Below the pieces are notes generated by a model that did not search any database, was not told the origin of the DNA, and saw only the letters and a list, made by a program, of their open reading frames with translations. Source: Bradyrhizobium arachidis (GTDB lineage: Bacteria > Pseudomonadota > Alphaproteobacteria > Rhizobiales > Xanthobacteraceae). From it: a DNA stretch of 64,000 nt. The stretch is taken from contig NZ_CP030050.1 in the NCBI RefSeq assembly GCF_015291705.1, forward strand, positions 868,001-932,000, given 5' to 3'. The position numbers and the translations under genes were made by a program. Below are positions 1 to 8,653 of the stretch, one piece after another; position 1 is the stretch's first letter, and the number at the start of each line of letters is the position of its first letter.

Positions 1-86
1 ATCTCAAGACATCGCGGACCAGTTCTTCATTATGCCGCTATCCCGAGCCAGGTTGGCGCGAACCGACAGAACAGGGAGGCAGTGCC

Positions 87-1487
87 ATGACGATGAGGCC
101 GGATCCCACCTTTCACGCATCGCCCAAGCTTGCGATGGAAGCACCAGCGGAGAACTTTGCCTACACGTTGCTGCTCAGTCCGGATTTCTCAAAGCCGGAT
201 GCTCTCGCGGTCATCGACGTCAAGCCGGGATCGCCGACCTATAGCCAGATCGTTCATACCGTTACGATGCCCAACAAGGGCGATGAGTTTCATCATTTCG
301 GCTGGAATGCCTGCTCCTCCGCCTTGTCGCCGCTCACCGGACACGCCTTCATCGAGCGGCGCTATCTCATCATCCCTGGGCTGCGCTCGTCGCGGATCTA
401 CATCATCGATACCAAGCCAGATCCGACCCAGGCCAAGATCCACAAGATCATCGAACCGGAGGAGGTCTTCAGGAAGACCGGCTACTCACGGCCGCATACG
501 ATCCATTGCGGGCCGGACGGCGTCTATGTGAGCACGCTGGGCGGCGGCGGCAAGGACGGCACCAACGGACCTCCGGGTGTCTTCATCATGGATTGCGAGA
601 CGTTCGAGGTGCTTGGTCGATGGGAGATCGACCGCGGTCCGCAGACACTGCATTATGATTTCTGGTGGAACCTGCCGCGCGACTACATGGTGTCGAGCGA
701 ATGGGCGCTGCCGCCGCAGTTCGAGAACGGGATCGTCCCGGAAGACCTGCTGGCAAACAAATATGGCCATCGTCTCCACTTCTGGGACCTTCGTGCCCGC
801 CGCAACGTGCAGACCATCGATCTCGGCGCCAACCATCAGATGGCGCTGGAGGTGCGGCCAGCGCACGATCCGGTTCGCGAGTACGGCTTTGCCGGCGTGG
901 TGGTCGACACCACCAATCTCGAAGGTTCGATCTGGACCTGGTGGCGCGAGGGCGGAAAATTCCACGCCGAGAAGACGGCGACCATCCCGCCGGAGCCTGC
1001 CGACAAGGAGAAGCTTCCGCCGCTATTGCAGGGCTTTGGCGCCGTGCCGCCGCTGGTGACCGATATCGACCTGTCGATGGACGATAGATTCCTCTATGTC
1101 TCCTGTTGGGGCACCGGCGAGATGCGCCAGTACGATGTCAGCGATCCCAGAAAGCCCAAGCTTGCGGGCTCGGTACATACCGGAGGTATCGTGCGCCGCG
1201 CGCCGCATCCGAGTGGCAAGACATATGCGGGTGGTCCGCAGATGGTCGAGATCAGCCGCGACGGCAGGCGCGTGTACTGGACCAATTCGCTCTATTCCAC
1301 CTGGGACGACCAGTTCTATCCCGACGGGGTTCCGGGCGTGGAGGTCATGGCCAATGTCGGTCGCAATGGCGGCCTCGAGCTCGACAAGGACTATTTCGTG
1401 AGCTTCCCCGACGGATATCGTGCGCACCAGATCAGGCTCGAGGGCGGCGATTGTTCGACGGACTCCTTTTGCTACCCGTCGGTCTAG
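87..1487 (+). CDS. mtoX: Methanethiol oxidase / selenium-binding protein (SBP56 family)
   Basis: The 466-residue product is a full-length member of the SBP56 family, which includes bacterial methanethiol oxidase (methanethiol + O2 to formaldehyde, H2S and H2O2) and human SELENBP1. Visible family blocks are HHFGWNACSS around residues 69-78, the run of beta-propeller strands, and the C-terminal RAHQIRLEGGD. The CSSC pair usual at residues 76-79 reads CSSA, so the second cysteine is absent. A GGGAGG ribosome binding site lies 7 bases before the ATG; a second ATG two codons later is possible. There is no signal peptide, whereas some MtoX proteins are periplasmic. The next gene overlaps its end. 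The family is clear; the exact substrate is inferred. Confidence 0.85.
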   Translation: MTMRPDPTFHASPKLAMEAPAENFAYTLLLSPDFSKPDALAVIDVKPGSPTYSQIVHTVTMPNKGDEFHHFGWNACSSALSPLTGHAFIERRYLIIPGLRSSRIYIIDTKPDPTQAKIHKIIEPEEVFRKTGYSRPHTIHCGPDGVYVSTLGGGGKDGTNGPPGVFIMDCETFEVLGRWEIDRGPQTLHYDFWWNLPRDYMVSSEWALPPQFENGIVPEDLLANKYGHRLHFWDLRARRNVQTIDLGANHQMALEVRPAHDPVREYGFAGVVVDTTNLEGSIWTWWREGGKFHAEKTATIPPEPADKEKLPPLLQGFGAVPPLVTDIDLSMDDRFLYVSCWGTGEMRQYDVSDPRKPKLAGSVHTGGIVRRAPHPSGKTYAGGPQMVEISRDGRRVYWTNSLYSTWDDQFYPDGVPGVEVMANVGRNGGLELDKDYFVSFPDGYRAHQIRLEGGDCSTDSFCYPSV

Positions 1488-2164
1488 ATTGGGGGCACGC
1501 GAGCCCGGCAGTCGGCTGGCTGTGGCTCGCGCTTGTTGCGAGCGGTCTCTACCATGGCGTCAATCCGGGAATGGGATGGCCGCTCGCCGTTTCGGCTGGG
1601 CTCATGGACAAGAGCCCACGCGCGCTCTTTGGTGCGTTGTGGGCCCTCTCGGCCGGGCATCTCCTGGCAACACTTCTCGTGCTGCTGCCATTCGCGTTCC
1701 TGCTCGTACTGGCCGCGTGGCAGCGTCCAATCCAGCTGGTCGCGAGCCTTGTCGTCATCGGCTTCGGCGTCTATCAGCTGATCGCGCGGCGCCATCCCCG
1801 CGCGTTGGCACGAATTCCGCCGACGCAACTGGCGCTTTGGTCATTTGCCGTCGCCATTGCTCACGGCGCCGCTTTGATGCTCGTGCCGATCTATCTTGGG
1901 CTTTGTCAGGCCTTCGAGCTCGATGCCGGCCATGAGGCAGCGGGCGCGCTGATGCAGGCAAGTCTCGGGATGGCGGTACTGGTGTCGCTGGTTCACGTGA
2001 CCGCCATGGTCGGCGCCGGCGGGTGTCTGGCGTGGCTGGTCTACCGCTATCTGGGATTGAAGTTCGTCTCGCGAAGCTGGTTCAACCTGGATGCAGTCTG
2101 GGCGTCCAGCCTCGTTCTGGTCGGCGCGGTGGCGCTCGCCTTCAATCTTGCGAGCTGGCGCTGA
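1451..2164 (+). CDS. Multi-pass membrane protein next to mtoX
   Basis: This frame encodes about 237 residues rich in hydrophobic segments, with roughly six predicted membrane spans. A conserved-looking block YHGVNPGMGWPLAV lies in the first span region (near residue 33). The block resembles in layout the His-containing first-helix signatures of NicO/RcnA-type metal exporters, but I would not assign that function. No ATG exists before residue 52, so the TTG at 1451 is proposed as start; it has an AGGGCGG stretch upstream and overlaps the mtoX end by 37 bases, which suggests translational coupling. The start is uncertain; the coding nature of the C-terminal 200 residues is well supported. Function unknown, possibly metal or sulfur-compound transport for the neighbouring enzyme. 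Confidence 0.65.
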   Translation: MFDGLLLLPVGLDWGHASPAVGWLWLALVASGLYHGVNPGMGWPLAVSAGLMDKSPRALFGALWALSAGHLLATLLVLLPFAFLLVLAAWQRPIQLVASLVVIGFGVYQLIARRHPRALARIPPTQLALWSFAVAIAHGAALMLVPIYLGLCQAFELDAGHEAAGALMQASLGMAVLVSLVHVTAMVGAGGCLAWLVYRYLGLKFVSRSWFNLDAVWASSLVLVGAVALAFNLASWR

Positions 2165-2167
2165 GGT

Positions 2168-2866
2168 TCAGAGCGTCAGAGCCCACTCGCCGATGATGCG
2201 AAAGCGCGCCTTGGCGTCATCCTGCTTGAACAGCGCGATGCGGTCGACCGTCAGCGTATGGAGCTTCAGCGCCGCAAAGCTTCCCCGCAGCATCTCCAGA
2301 ATCGGCCCGCGCCGTCCCGCATCCAGCCGCCCCGTCAGCGTCATGTGGAATCGGAATTCCTCCATCACGTAAGGATAGCCCCAGCGATCGAGATAATCGC
2401 GCTGGCGCTCGCTCAGCTTTTCGGGCTTGCGCCGCGCGCGGTCCTCCGCGGTCAAGGCCGGACGAAAGGAATCGAACTCGCGGACGCAATCGGCAGCGAG
2501 CTGTTGAAGTGCGTCCACAGGCTCGGCCGGAATCACCGCAATGAAGCCGCTGATGGAATCCACGATCGGGCTGATCGCTGGGATCGGCCGCGCCTTGCCG
2601 GCGAAGCTCGCACAGGCAGCCGACAACTCGGCCTCGGTCTTGCCGGGCGCAAGCGTCATCGGCGCCTTCAGCGTGGCGTGAAAGCCGTATTTGCGGGGAT
2701 CGCTGGTGACATCGCGCCAGTCCGGCGCGATGCGCAATGCATCCGCGGGAAACGGCAGTTCGTCGCCTGTATAGGCATCATAGCCGAGCAGCTCAGCGCC
2801 GAACCGGGTGAGGGCGCTGTCGCGGCCTGCGGCAAAATAGATCGCGTAGCGGGGAAAGCCTGTCAT
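2168..2866 (-). CDS. DUF1045 phosphonate-operon protein, 2H phosphoesterase fold
   Basis: The 232-residue protein matches the DUF1045 family found in many phn operons. Two HxT motifs, FHATLKAP near residue 62 and FHMTLTG near residue 173, are the paired catalytic signatures of 2H phosphoesterases, which open cyclic phosphodiesters. C-P lyase yields 5-phosphoribosyl 1,2-cyclic phosphate, normally opened by PhnP. No phnP is present in this window, so this protein is a plausible replacement (inference). It is the last gene of a leftward operon, 18 bases after the phnM paralogue, and it ends 3 bases from the convergent membrane-protein gene. Confidence 0.85.
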   Translation of the reverse strand: MTGFPRYAIYFAAGRDSALTRFGAELLGYDAYTGDELPFPADALRIAPDWRDVTSDPRKYGFHATLKAPMTLAPGKTEAELSAACASFAGKARPIPAISPIVDSISGFIAVIPAEPVDALQQLAADCVREFDSFRPALTAEDRARRKPEKLSERQRDYLDRWGYPYVMEEFRFHMTLTGRLDAGRRGPILEMLRGSFAALKLHTLTVDRIALFKQDDAKARFRIIGEWALTL

Positions 2867-2884
2867 TGCCCGAACATAACCGGT

Positions 2885-4078
2885 TTATGCCGCAACGACA
2901 GCCTCGCGCGGCGTCGGCGCAGTTGCGAGCAGCCGCGTCGCATCGGTGAGGTGCACGAGCTTGCCGCCCGAGATCACGGCGATCAGCCGCGGCCGCAATG
3001 GCGCCGTGTCGTCGACGAGGATGATGTCGGCCCGGCGGCACTCCGCGAGCACGCCGCGATCGGTGAGGCCGGTCGCGCGCGCAGGTCCCGCAGAAACGAG
3101 GCTCCAGGCCTCGGTCAGCGGCAACATGCCGTCGGCGGCGAGGCGGAACGCGGCGAGCAGCTGCGCGGGATAGTAATAGTCCGAGGCCAGGACCGAGCAG
3201 AGCCCCTTGGCGATCATGTCGGACGCCTTGGTCCAGCCGGTGTGGCTGCCGCCGCGCACGACGTTCGGCGCGCCGTAGACGATGGCATCGCCATGGCTTG
3301 CCGCGGCGCGCGCCGTCTCCTCGTTGATCGGAAACTCCGCGATGTCAGCGCCAAGCTCGCGAAACTCCCGGCGCATCGCCGGTGTCGCGTCGTCATGCGA
3401 GAGCATCCGCACTTCGGCTGCGCGAGCAACCGCGGCCAGTCGCGAGACGGAAGCCGGAACCTCTGCGGCGCGCGCGACCACGCGATCGACCAGCTTGTCA
3501 AAATCCTCAGCCGACAGCCCCGTGCGCTCGACCATGCGGTTGCGCTTGCGCGGCTTGGCCATATCGGCAACCGTGCCGTCCATGTGGTCGTTGAAGGCGA
3601 ACAGGTCGACGCGGCCTTCGGCGAGCCACTGGGTCATCTCGGCCTCGGCGTCGAGATTGTAGGTCTCGTGCCTCAGGTGGAAGCGGGTGTCGGCGGCGAA
3701 TTGCGGACGCTGGCGTTCGATCGCCTCCATCAGCCCGCGTGCGTTGTCGGCGCTGCGCAGGCCCGGCTCCCACGAGCAGGTGGTGGCGTGGAACACAGTG
3801 GTGATACCGTTGCTGATCGCCTGGCGGTCGCTGTCAGCGAGCGCGACGTCGATCGGAAAGTCGACGCCGGCGCGCGGCATCATCTGCCGCTCGAAGGCGT
3901 CGCCATGGAGGTCGACGATGCCGGGCAGCACCAGGAGATTGCGCGCATCGATCGAAAGCCGCGCCCGGCCGCGCGAGGCATCGACCTCGGCGATATCAGT
4001 TCCGGACACGAGAAGCGATGTCTCGATGAGCTCGGTGCCGATCAGGGCCCGGCCGCCCTCAATGAAAATGTCTGTCAC
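2885..4078 (-). CDS. PhnM-family amidohydrolase paralogue (phosphonate metabolism)
   Basis: This 397-residue protein is an amidohydrolase of the PhnM family (alpha-D-ribose 1-methylphosphonate 5-triphosphate diphosphatase). It carries the N-terminal metal motif [13 protein letters not shown], then [21 protein letters not shown] and LASDYYYP. It is a paralogue of the second PhnM at 14097-15254, differing at the first metal site (HGDAFE against HTDHLE) and by a longer middle section. The ATG overlaps the stop of the upstream hexapeptide transferase by 4 bases, so the two are translationally coupled. It may handle a different ribosyl-phosphonate or be a second isozyme; the sequence does not decide. 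Confidence 0.85.
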   Translation of the reverse strand: MTDIFIEGGRALIGTELIETSLLVSGTDIAEVDASRGRARLSIDARNLLVLPGIVDLHGDAFERQMMPRAGVDFPIDVALADSDRQAISNGITTVFHATTCSWEPGLRSADNARGLMEAIERQRPQFAADTRFHLRHETYNLDAEAEMTQWLAEGRVDLFAFNDHMDGTVADMAKPRKRNRMVERTGLSAEDFDKLVDRVVARAAEVPASVSRLAAVARAAEVRMLSHDDATPAMRREFRELGADIAEFPINEETARAAASHGDAIVYGAPNVVRGGSHTGWTKASDMIAKGLCSVLASDYYYPAQLLAAFRLAADGMLPLTEAWSLVSAGPARATGLTDRGVLAECRRADIILVDDTAPLRPRLIAVISGGKLVHLTDATRLLATAPTPREAVVAA

Positions 4079-4734
4079 GCGACCGCGCTTCGTTTGCTGG
4101 TTGTGGAATTCGTCCGTGCTTCGTATGCCGCGAGGAAATCTTCAATCCCGAGTTTGCGGAAATTGGGCAGTGCTTCACGCAATTTGTCGTGATCCCAATC
4201 CCACCACGCGAGCTTGGCGAGCCGCCCGGCGATTTCTTCCGAGAACCGTCGCCGCACGATGCGCGCCGGATTGCCGGCGACGATGGTGTAGGCCGGGACG
4301 TCCTTGGTGACGATGGCGCCGGCTGCGATCACCGCGCCGGTGCCGATGTTGCGGCCCGGCAGCACGATGGCGCCGTGGCCGATCCAAACGTCATGGCCGA
4401 TATGGACGTGATGCTGGCGCCGCCAGTCAAAGAACTCGGTGTCATCGCTCTCGCCTTCGAAATAGGCGCTGGACCGATAGGTGAAGTGCGCTTGCGTAGC
4501 GCGATGCATCGGATGATTGCCCGGATTGATCCGCGTCATCGCTGCGATCGAGCAGAACTTTCCGATCGTCGTGTAGGTGATCTGGGCGTCGTTCACGACA
4601 TAGGAGTAATCGCCCATCGCGACTTCGTGCAGGATGGTGCGCGCGCCGACCTCGGTATAGGCGCCGAGCCTGGTCTCATGCAGTTTTGCGGAAGCATCGA
4701 TGGTCGGTTGAACCGAAAGCTTCTTACCGGCCAT
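4075..4734 (-). CDS. Hexapeptide-repeat acetyltransferase of phosphonate clusters
   Basis: The product (219 residues from the ATG at 4734) has left-handed beta-helix hexapeptide repeats throughout and the xenobiotic acetyltransferase block around [19 protein letters not shown], ending [12 protein letters not shown]. It belongs to the transferase hexapeptide family seen beside phn genes, probably acetyl-CoA dependent. An N-acetylation role comparable to PhnO on aminoalkylphosphonates is an inference. The open frame continues upstream to 4857, but that longer start would lie beyond the Pho-box promoter, so 4734 is chosen. It is the first gene of the operon, followed with a 4-base overlap by the phnM paralogue. 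Confidence 0.8.
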   Translation of the reverse strand: MAGKKLSVQPTIDASAKLHETRLGAYTEVGARTILHEVAMGDYSYVVNDAQITYTTIGKFCSIAAMTRINPGNHPMHRATQAHFTYRSSAYFEGESDDTEFFDWRRQHHVHIGHDVWIGHGAIVLPGRNIGTGAVIAAGAIVTKDVPAYTIVAGNPARIVRRRFSEEIAGRLAKLAWWDWDHDKLREALPNFRKLGIEDFLAAYEARTNSTTSKRSAVA

Positions 4735-4780
4735 GTTACATCCGTAATGCGAGGGCGGGCACTCCTCTTCGAGTGGCTTG

Positions 4781-4809
4781 ATGACGATGTCATGACGCGG
4801 TGATGACAG
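4781..4809 (-). promoter_or_regulatory. Triple-repeat Pho box for the leftward phn operon
   Basis: Read on the minus strand, three 7-mers occur at exact 11-base spacing: CTGTCAT, GCGTCAT and TCGTCAT, separated by CACC and GACA. The first two form a standard 18-bp PhoB box (CTGTCAT-N4-CTGTCAT type). It sits 47 bases before the chosen ATG of the hexapeptide transferase, so the operon is probably induced by phosphate starvation. Confidence 0.75.
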
Positions 4810-4846
4810 GGGACGAGGTGTGTAGGATCGCCGCACCGCAACGCGT

Positions 4847-4864
4847 GTGTCACACAAGTGTCAA
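4847..4864 (+). promoter_or_regulatory. Pho box upstream of phnC
   Basis: Two 7-mers, GTGTCAC and GTGTCAA, are separated by ACAA and form an 18-bp Pho box on the plus strand. It ends 43 bases before the phnC ATG. A CTGGAG ribosome binding site follows at 4896-4901. Together with the minus-strand box it makes a compact divergent PhoB-controlled promoter region. Confidence 0.75.
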
Positions 4865-4907
4865 GCGCCGGCGTTAGCGGTGGCTTCCAGCTACTCTGGA
4901 GCCCTGC

Positions 4908-5717
4908 ATGCTGGTGGTTGAAGGTCTGACGTGCCGCTTCGGCGCAAAAGCCGCGGTGGACGACGCTTCGTTTCAAATTTCCCCCGGCGGCTTCGTCGGT
5001 GTGATCGGGCGCTCCGGCGCCGGCAAGTCGACCCTGCTGCGGACCATCAACCGTCTCGTGACGCCGACGCAGGGCCGCATCGTGTTCGACGGTCTGGACG
5101 TCACCGCGTTGCGCGGCAAGGAGCTGCGGCAGTGGCGGGCGCGTTCGGCCATGATCTTCCAGCAGTTCAACCTGGTCGGCCGGCTCGACGTGCTGACCAA
5201 CGTCCTGATGGGGCGCCTCGCCACCATCCCGGCCTGGCGCTCGCTCTCGCAGATCTGGCCCGAGCAGGACAAGGCGCTGGCGATGTCCGCGCTCGAGCAG
5301 TTCGACATCGCTTCGCTCGCCGCGCAGCGCGCCGACCAGCTCTCCGGCGGCCAGCAGCAGCGCGTGGCGATCGCCCGCGCCCTGGTGCAGCAGCCCGACA
5401 TCATCCTCGCCGACGAGCCGATCGCCTCGCTCGACCCGCGCAACACCAAGATCGTGATGGATGCGCTTTTGCGCATCAACAAGCACTTCGGCATCACCGT
5501 GCTCTGCAACCTGCATTCGCTCGATCTGGCGCGCACCTATTGCGATCGCCTGATCGGCATGGCGGCGGGCCGCGTGGTGTTCGACGGCGCCCCGTCGGCG
5601 CTGACCGACCTCGTTGCGCGTGAGCTCTACGATCTCGAAGCCGCCGACGTCATGGGCGGAGCATCTGCACCGGCGCCCGAGGGCGTTCCCGCACTTGGAA
5701 CGGCTGCGGCGGCCTGA
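4908..5717 (+). CDS. phnC: Phosphonate ABC transporter ATP-binding protein
   Basis: This 269-residue ATPase powers phosphonate import with PhnD and PhnE. Walker A is GRSGAGKST at residues 34-42, the signature [15 protein letters not shown] starts near residue 145, Walker B is IILADEP, and the switch histidine is in CNLHS. Its length is usual for PhnC. It is the first gene of phnC-phnD-phnE1-phnE2, 43 bases after a Pho box, with a CTGGAG ribosome binding site 6 bases before the ATG. Confidence 0.95.
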   Translation: MLVVEGLTCRFGAKAAVDDASFQISPGGFVGVIGRSGAGKSTLLRTINRLVTPTQGRIVFDGLDVTALRGKELRQWRARSAMIFQQFNLVGRLDVLTNVLMGRLATIPAWRSLSQIWPEQDKALAMSALEQFDIASLAAQRADQLSGGQQQRVAIARALVQQPDIILADEPIASLDPRNTKIVMDALLRINKHFGITVLCNLHSLDLARTYCDRLIGMAAGRVVFDGAPSALTDLVARELYDLEAADVMGGASAPAPEGVPALGTAAAA

Positions 5718-5782
5718 GCCGCGCCGCTTCCGTTATTGCCCAGTTTTTGCGTCAACCGATCCCAACCGATCAAGAGGGTATC

Positions 5783-6718
5783 ATGATCACTCGCAGACTC
5801 ATCCTTGCCGGCGCTGCCGCGCTCGCTTTCGCCTCGTCGGCCTCCGCCGAAGACTGGAAAGCCAAATATCCCGAGCTGACCTTCGCCGTTGTTCCGGCCG
5901 AGAACGCCTCCGGCGTCACTGAGCGCTGGACCCCGTTCGTGGAATATCTGTCGAAGCAGCTCGGCGTGAAGGTCACGCTGCGCATCGCCAACGACTACGC
6001 CGCCGTGATCGAAGGCCAGCGCGCCGGCAACATCCACATCGCCAGCTACGGCTCGGCCTCGTTCGCCCGCGCCCGCCTGACCGGCGTCAAGACCGACGCC
6101 TTCGCCAACGACATCAACGCCGACGGCTCGACCGGCTACTACTCGGTGTTCTTCGTCAAGGCGAGCAGCCCCTACAAGAAGGTCGACGACCTCAAGGGCA
6201 AGAACCTCGGCCTCGTCGACCCGAACTCGACCTCCGGCAATAACGTGCCGCGCTTCGAGCTTGACAAGATGGGCATCGCGGATGCCGACAGCTATTTCAG
6301 CAAGGTCGTCTTCACCGGTAGCCACGAGAACGCCATGCTGGCGCTGTCGCAGGGCACGGTCGATGTTGCCGCCAACCAGTGGACCAGCGACGACGATTCC
6401 ACGCTGGCGCAGATGCTGACCAAGGGCATGCTGAAGAACGCCGACGGCTCGGCGATGAAGAAGGACGACTTCCGCATCATCCACAAGTCGGCGCCGATCA
6501 TCAACGGCCCCTATGCCTACAACTCCGACCTGCCGGAAGACGCCAAGGCCGCGATCGCCAAGGCGTTCTTCGAGGCGCCGACCAAGGACAAGGCGGCGTT
6601 CGACCGTCTCTCCGACGGCCAGAAGAAGGGTTTCCATCCCGCCACCACCAAGGACTGGGATGGCACGATCGAACTGATCAAGTTCGTCGATGCGCTGCGT
6701 AAGAAGAAGGCGTCCTGA
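5783..6718 (+). CDS. phnD: Phosphonate ABC transporter periplasmic binding protein
   Basis: The product (311 residues from the chosen ATG) starts with a signal peptide MITRRLILAGAAALAFASSASA, cleaved before EDWKAKYPEL, and continues as a PhnD-type binding protein with FAVVPAENASG and the block LGLVDPNSTSGNNVP. An upstream in-frame ATG at 5747 would hide the signal peptide. The start at 5783 is preceded by AGAGGG at 5773-5778. It acts in the periplasm delivering phosphonates to PhnE. A strong hairpin and T-run follow it, which should make it more abundant than the permeases. Confidence 0.93.
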   Translation: MITRRLILAGAAALAFASSASAEDWKAKYPELTFAVVPAENASGVTERWTPFVEYLSKQLGVKVTLRIANDYAAVIEGQRAGNIHIASYGSASFARARLTGVKTDAFANDINADGSTGYYSVFFVKASSPYKKVDDLKGKNLGLVDPNSTSGNNVPRFELDKMGIADADSYFSKVVFTGSHENAMLALSQGTVDVAANQWTSDDDSTLAQMLTKGMLKNADGSAMKKDDFRIIHKSAPIINGPYAYNSDLPEDAKAAIAKAFFEAPTKDKAAFDRLSDGQKKGFHPATTKDWDGTIELIKFVDALRKKKAS

Positions 6719-6738
6719 GCTCTCAGGACGAGCTACTC

Positions 6739-6774
6739 GAGCCGGGTCGACGGACCCGGCTCTTTCTCTTTTTT
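6739..6774 (+). terminator. Intrinsic terminator/attenuator between phnD and phnE1
   Basis: A perfect 10-bp stem (GAGCCGGGTC / GACCCGGCTC, loop GACG) is followed by TTCTCTTTTTT. This has the form of a Rho-independent terminator, yet it lies inside the phnCDE operon, 24 bases before the phnE1 start. Partial termination would keep binding-protein mRNA higher than permease mRNA. Confidence 0.75.
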
Positions 6775-6797
6775 GACCGACCACTGTTCCTGATCCG

Positions 6798-7682
6798 ATG
6801 ACCGTCGCGGTTTCGATCCTCCCCGAGCAGCAGCTCGCCGCGCTCAACGCGGCCTACCGTCAGGCGGTCGCACGCAAGCGGCTCCGCCTTCTGTTGGGAG
6901 TCGTGATCTTCGCGGCCGCGCTGGTTCTCGCCGCCATCGGCGCCGAGGTGAACCTGCGCACGCTGTTCACCTATTTCGGCAACTTCATCAGCTATTTCGA
7001 CCGCATCCTCACGCTCGACAACGGCCAGCGGGTCTGGACCGATTTCGGCGAGTGGCTCTGGGGCTGGCGCAAATGGTTGAAGATGTTGGGCGAGACCCTG
7101 CTGATCTCCTATGTCGGCACGCTGATCGGCGCGACCTTCGCCTTTGGCCTGAACTTCTTCGCAGCTGAAAACACCTCGCCGTCGTCCTGGCTGCGCTTCG
7201 CGGTCCGCCGCCTGCTCGAATTCGCGCGCACTGTGCCCGGCATCGTGTTCGCGCTGGTCTTCGTGATCGCCTTCGGGCTCGGACCAATGGCCGGCGTGCT
7301 CGCGATCGCGATCCACTCCACCGGCGCGCTCGGCAAGCTGTTTTCCGAGATCGTCGAGAACGCCGACATGAAGCCGGTCGAAGGCATCCGCTCGACCGGC
7401 GCGAGCTGGCTCGCCTGCATGCGGTTTGCGATCCTGCCGCAGGTCACCGCGGGCTACGCCAGCTATGCGCTGCTGCGCTTCGAGATCAATGTCCGCGAGG
7501 CCTCGGTGATGGGTTTCGTCGGCGCCGGCGGCATCGGCCAGGAACTCGTCGTCGCAATCCGCAAGTTCTACTACTCCGACGTCAGCGCGATCCTGCTGTT
7601 CATCATCATCACCGTCTTCATCATCGACATCTCCACCGGCTGGCTGCGTGGCCGTCTGTTCGGCAGGGAGGCGCGGACGTGA
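6798..7682 (+). CDS. phnE: Phosphonate ABC transporter permease, first subunit
   Basis: The 294-residue integral membrane protein has several hydrophobic helices and the binding-protein-dependent permease EAA loop around FSEIVENADMKPVEGIRSTG, followed by GFVGAGGIGQEL. It forms the inner-membrane channel with the second PhnE. The next gene starts with GTG inside its stop codon (4-base overlap). The Glu-rich N-terminal cytosolic stretch before the first helix is usual for PhnE. Confidence 0.92.
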   Translation: MTVAVSILPEQQLAALNAAYRQAVARKRLRLLLGVVIFAAALVLAAIGAEVNLRTLFTYFGNFISYFDRILTLDNGQRVWTDFGEWLWGWRKWLKMLGETLLISYVGTLIGATFAFGLNFFAAENTSPSSWLRFAVRRLLEFARTVPGIVFALVFVIAFGLGPMAGVLAIAIHSTGALGKLFSEIVENADMKPVEGIRSTGASWLACMRFAILPQVTAGYASYALLRFEINVREASVMGFVGAGGIGQELVVAIRKFYYSDVSAILLFIIITVFIIDISTGWLRGRLFGREART

Positions 7683-8524
7683 CGCCGCAGGAGGTCGATA
7701 CGCGCGAGATGCGTGCGCGCTACCCCGACGTGTTCGACCGGCCGGCCTCGGCGCGGCTCGCGATGCCGGCGATGATCGTCGCGGCGTTCGCGATCCTGAT
7801 TTACGGCCTCGTCGATCTCGATTTCTCGCCGTCGCGGTTCTTTGCTGGCCTCAGCCAGCTCGGCTGGATCAGCCTGATGATGATCCCGCCGGATCCGGGC
7901 TCCTCGCTGCCGATCTATTTGAAGGCGCTCGGGGAGACGCTCTCGATCGCGCTGCTCGGCACCACGCTTGCGGCAGTGTTCGCGCTGCCGGTCAGCCTGC
8001 TCGCCGCGCGCAACGTCATACCCTCGCAGATCCTGCGCTTTCCCGTGCGCCGGTTCCTGGATTCGATCCGCGGTGTCGATACGCTGATCTGGGCGCTGGT
8101 GTGGATCAACGTCGTCGGGCTCGGTCCGTTCGCCGGCGTGCTCGCCATCGCCGTGTCGGATTTCGGTGCGTTCGGAAAACTGTTCTCGGAAGCGATCGAG
8201 GGCGCCGACCAGAAGCAGGTCGAGGGCATCCGCGCCTCCGGCGGCAGCGCGCTGCACGAGATCCGTTTTGGTCTGTTGCCGCCGGTCCTGCCCGTGATCG
8301 CCGGCCAGGTGCTCTATTTCATCGAATCCAACACCCGCTCGGCCACCATCATCGGCATCGTCGGCGCCGGCGGCATCGGCCTCCAGCTCGCCGAGCAGAT
8401 CCGCGTCCTGGAATGGCAAAAGGTATCGTTCCTGATCCTGATGATCCTGGTCGCCGTCGCCGCGATCGATTTCATCTCGGGCAAGCTTCGGTTTGCGATC
8501 ATTGGGCGAAGGGCGGTCGCCTGA
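7679..8524 (+). CDS. phnE: Phosphonate ABC transporter permease, second subunit
   Basis: The 281-residue membrane protein is a paralogue of the preceding PhnE, with EAA loop FSEAIEGADQKQVEGIRASG and GIVGAGGIGLQL near the end. It starts at a GTG overlapping the previous stop, so the two permeases are coupled and probably form a heterodimer. A palindromic repeat follows, then the convergent phnF. Confidence 0.92.
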   Translation: MTPQEVDTREMRARYPDVFDRPASARLAMPAMIVAAFAILIYGLVDLDFSPSRFFAGLSQLGWISLMMIPPDPGSSLPIYLKALGETLSIALLGTTLAAVFALPVSLLAARNVIPSQILRFPVRRFLDSIRGVDTLIWALVWINVVGLGPFAGVLAIAVSDFGAFGKLFSEAIEGADQKQVEGIRASGGSALHEIRFGLLPPVLPVIAGQVLYFIESNTRSATIIGIVGAGGIGLQLAEQIRVLEWQKVSFLILMILVAVAAIDFISGKLRFAIIGRRAVA

Positions 8525-8533
8525 GCACAGGTG

Positions 8534-8628
8534 CCGTAGGGTGGGCAAAGCGAAGCGTGCCCACCACTTTTCGCGAATCTCGGAAAGATGGTGGGCACGG
8601 CGCGATCGCGCCTTTGCCCACCCTACGG
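8534..8628. repeat. Dispersed palindromic repeat, GTAGGGTGGGCAAAG type
   Basis: Perfect 17-bp arms (CCGTAGGGTGGGCAAAG and its complement) enclose an inner inverted pair CGTGCCCACCA/TGGTGGGCACG. The same arms recur at 16651-16778. The element fills the gap between convergent phnE2 and phnF and may also act as a bidirectional terminator. Confidence 0.85.
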
Positions 8629-8653
8629 GTCCGGTTTCGTGAAGAGAGACCCC

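Noticed and set aside
2258..4192. Long open frame on the plus strand opposite DUF1045 and the phnM paralogue
   Set aside because: It is a GC-rich shadow of real genes on the other strand, with no recognisable domain; similar shadows at 55787-57844 and 59300-61579 were rejected for the same reason.
4735..4857. Longer N-terminus of the hexapeptide transferase
   Set aside because: The extension would include the Pho box and has no similarity to the family.
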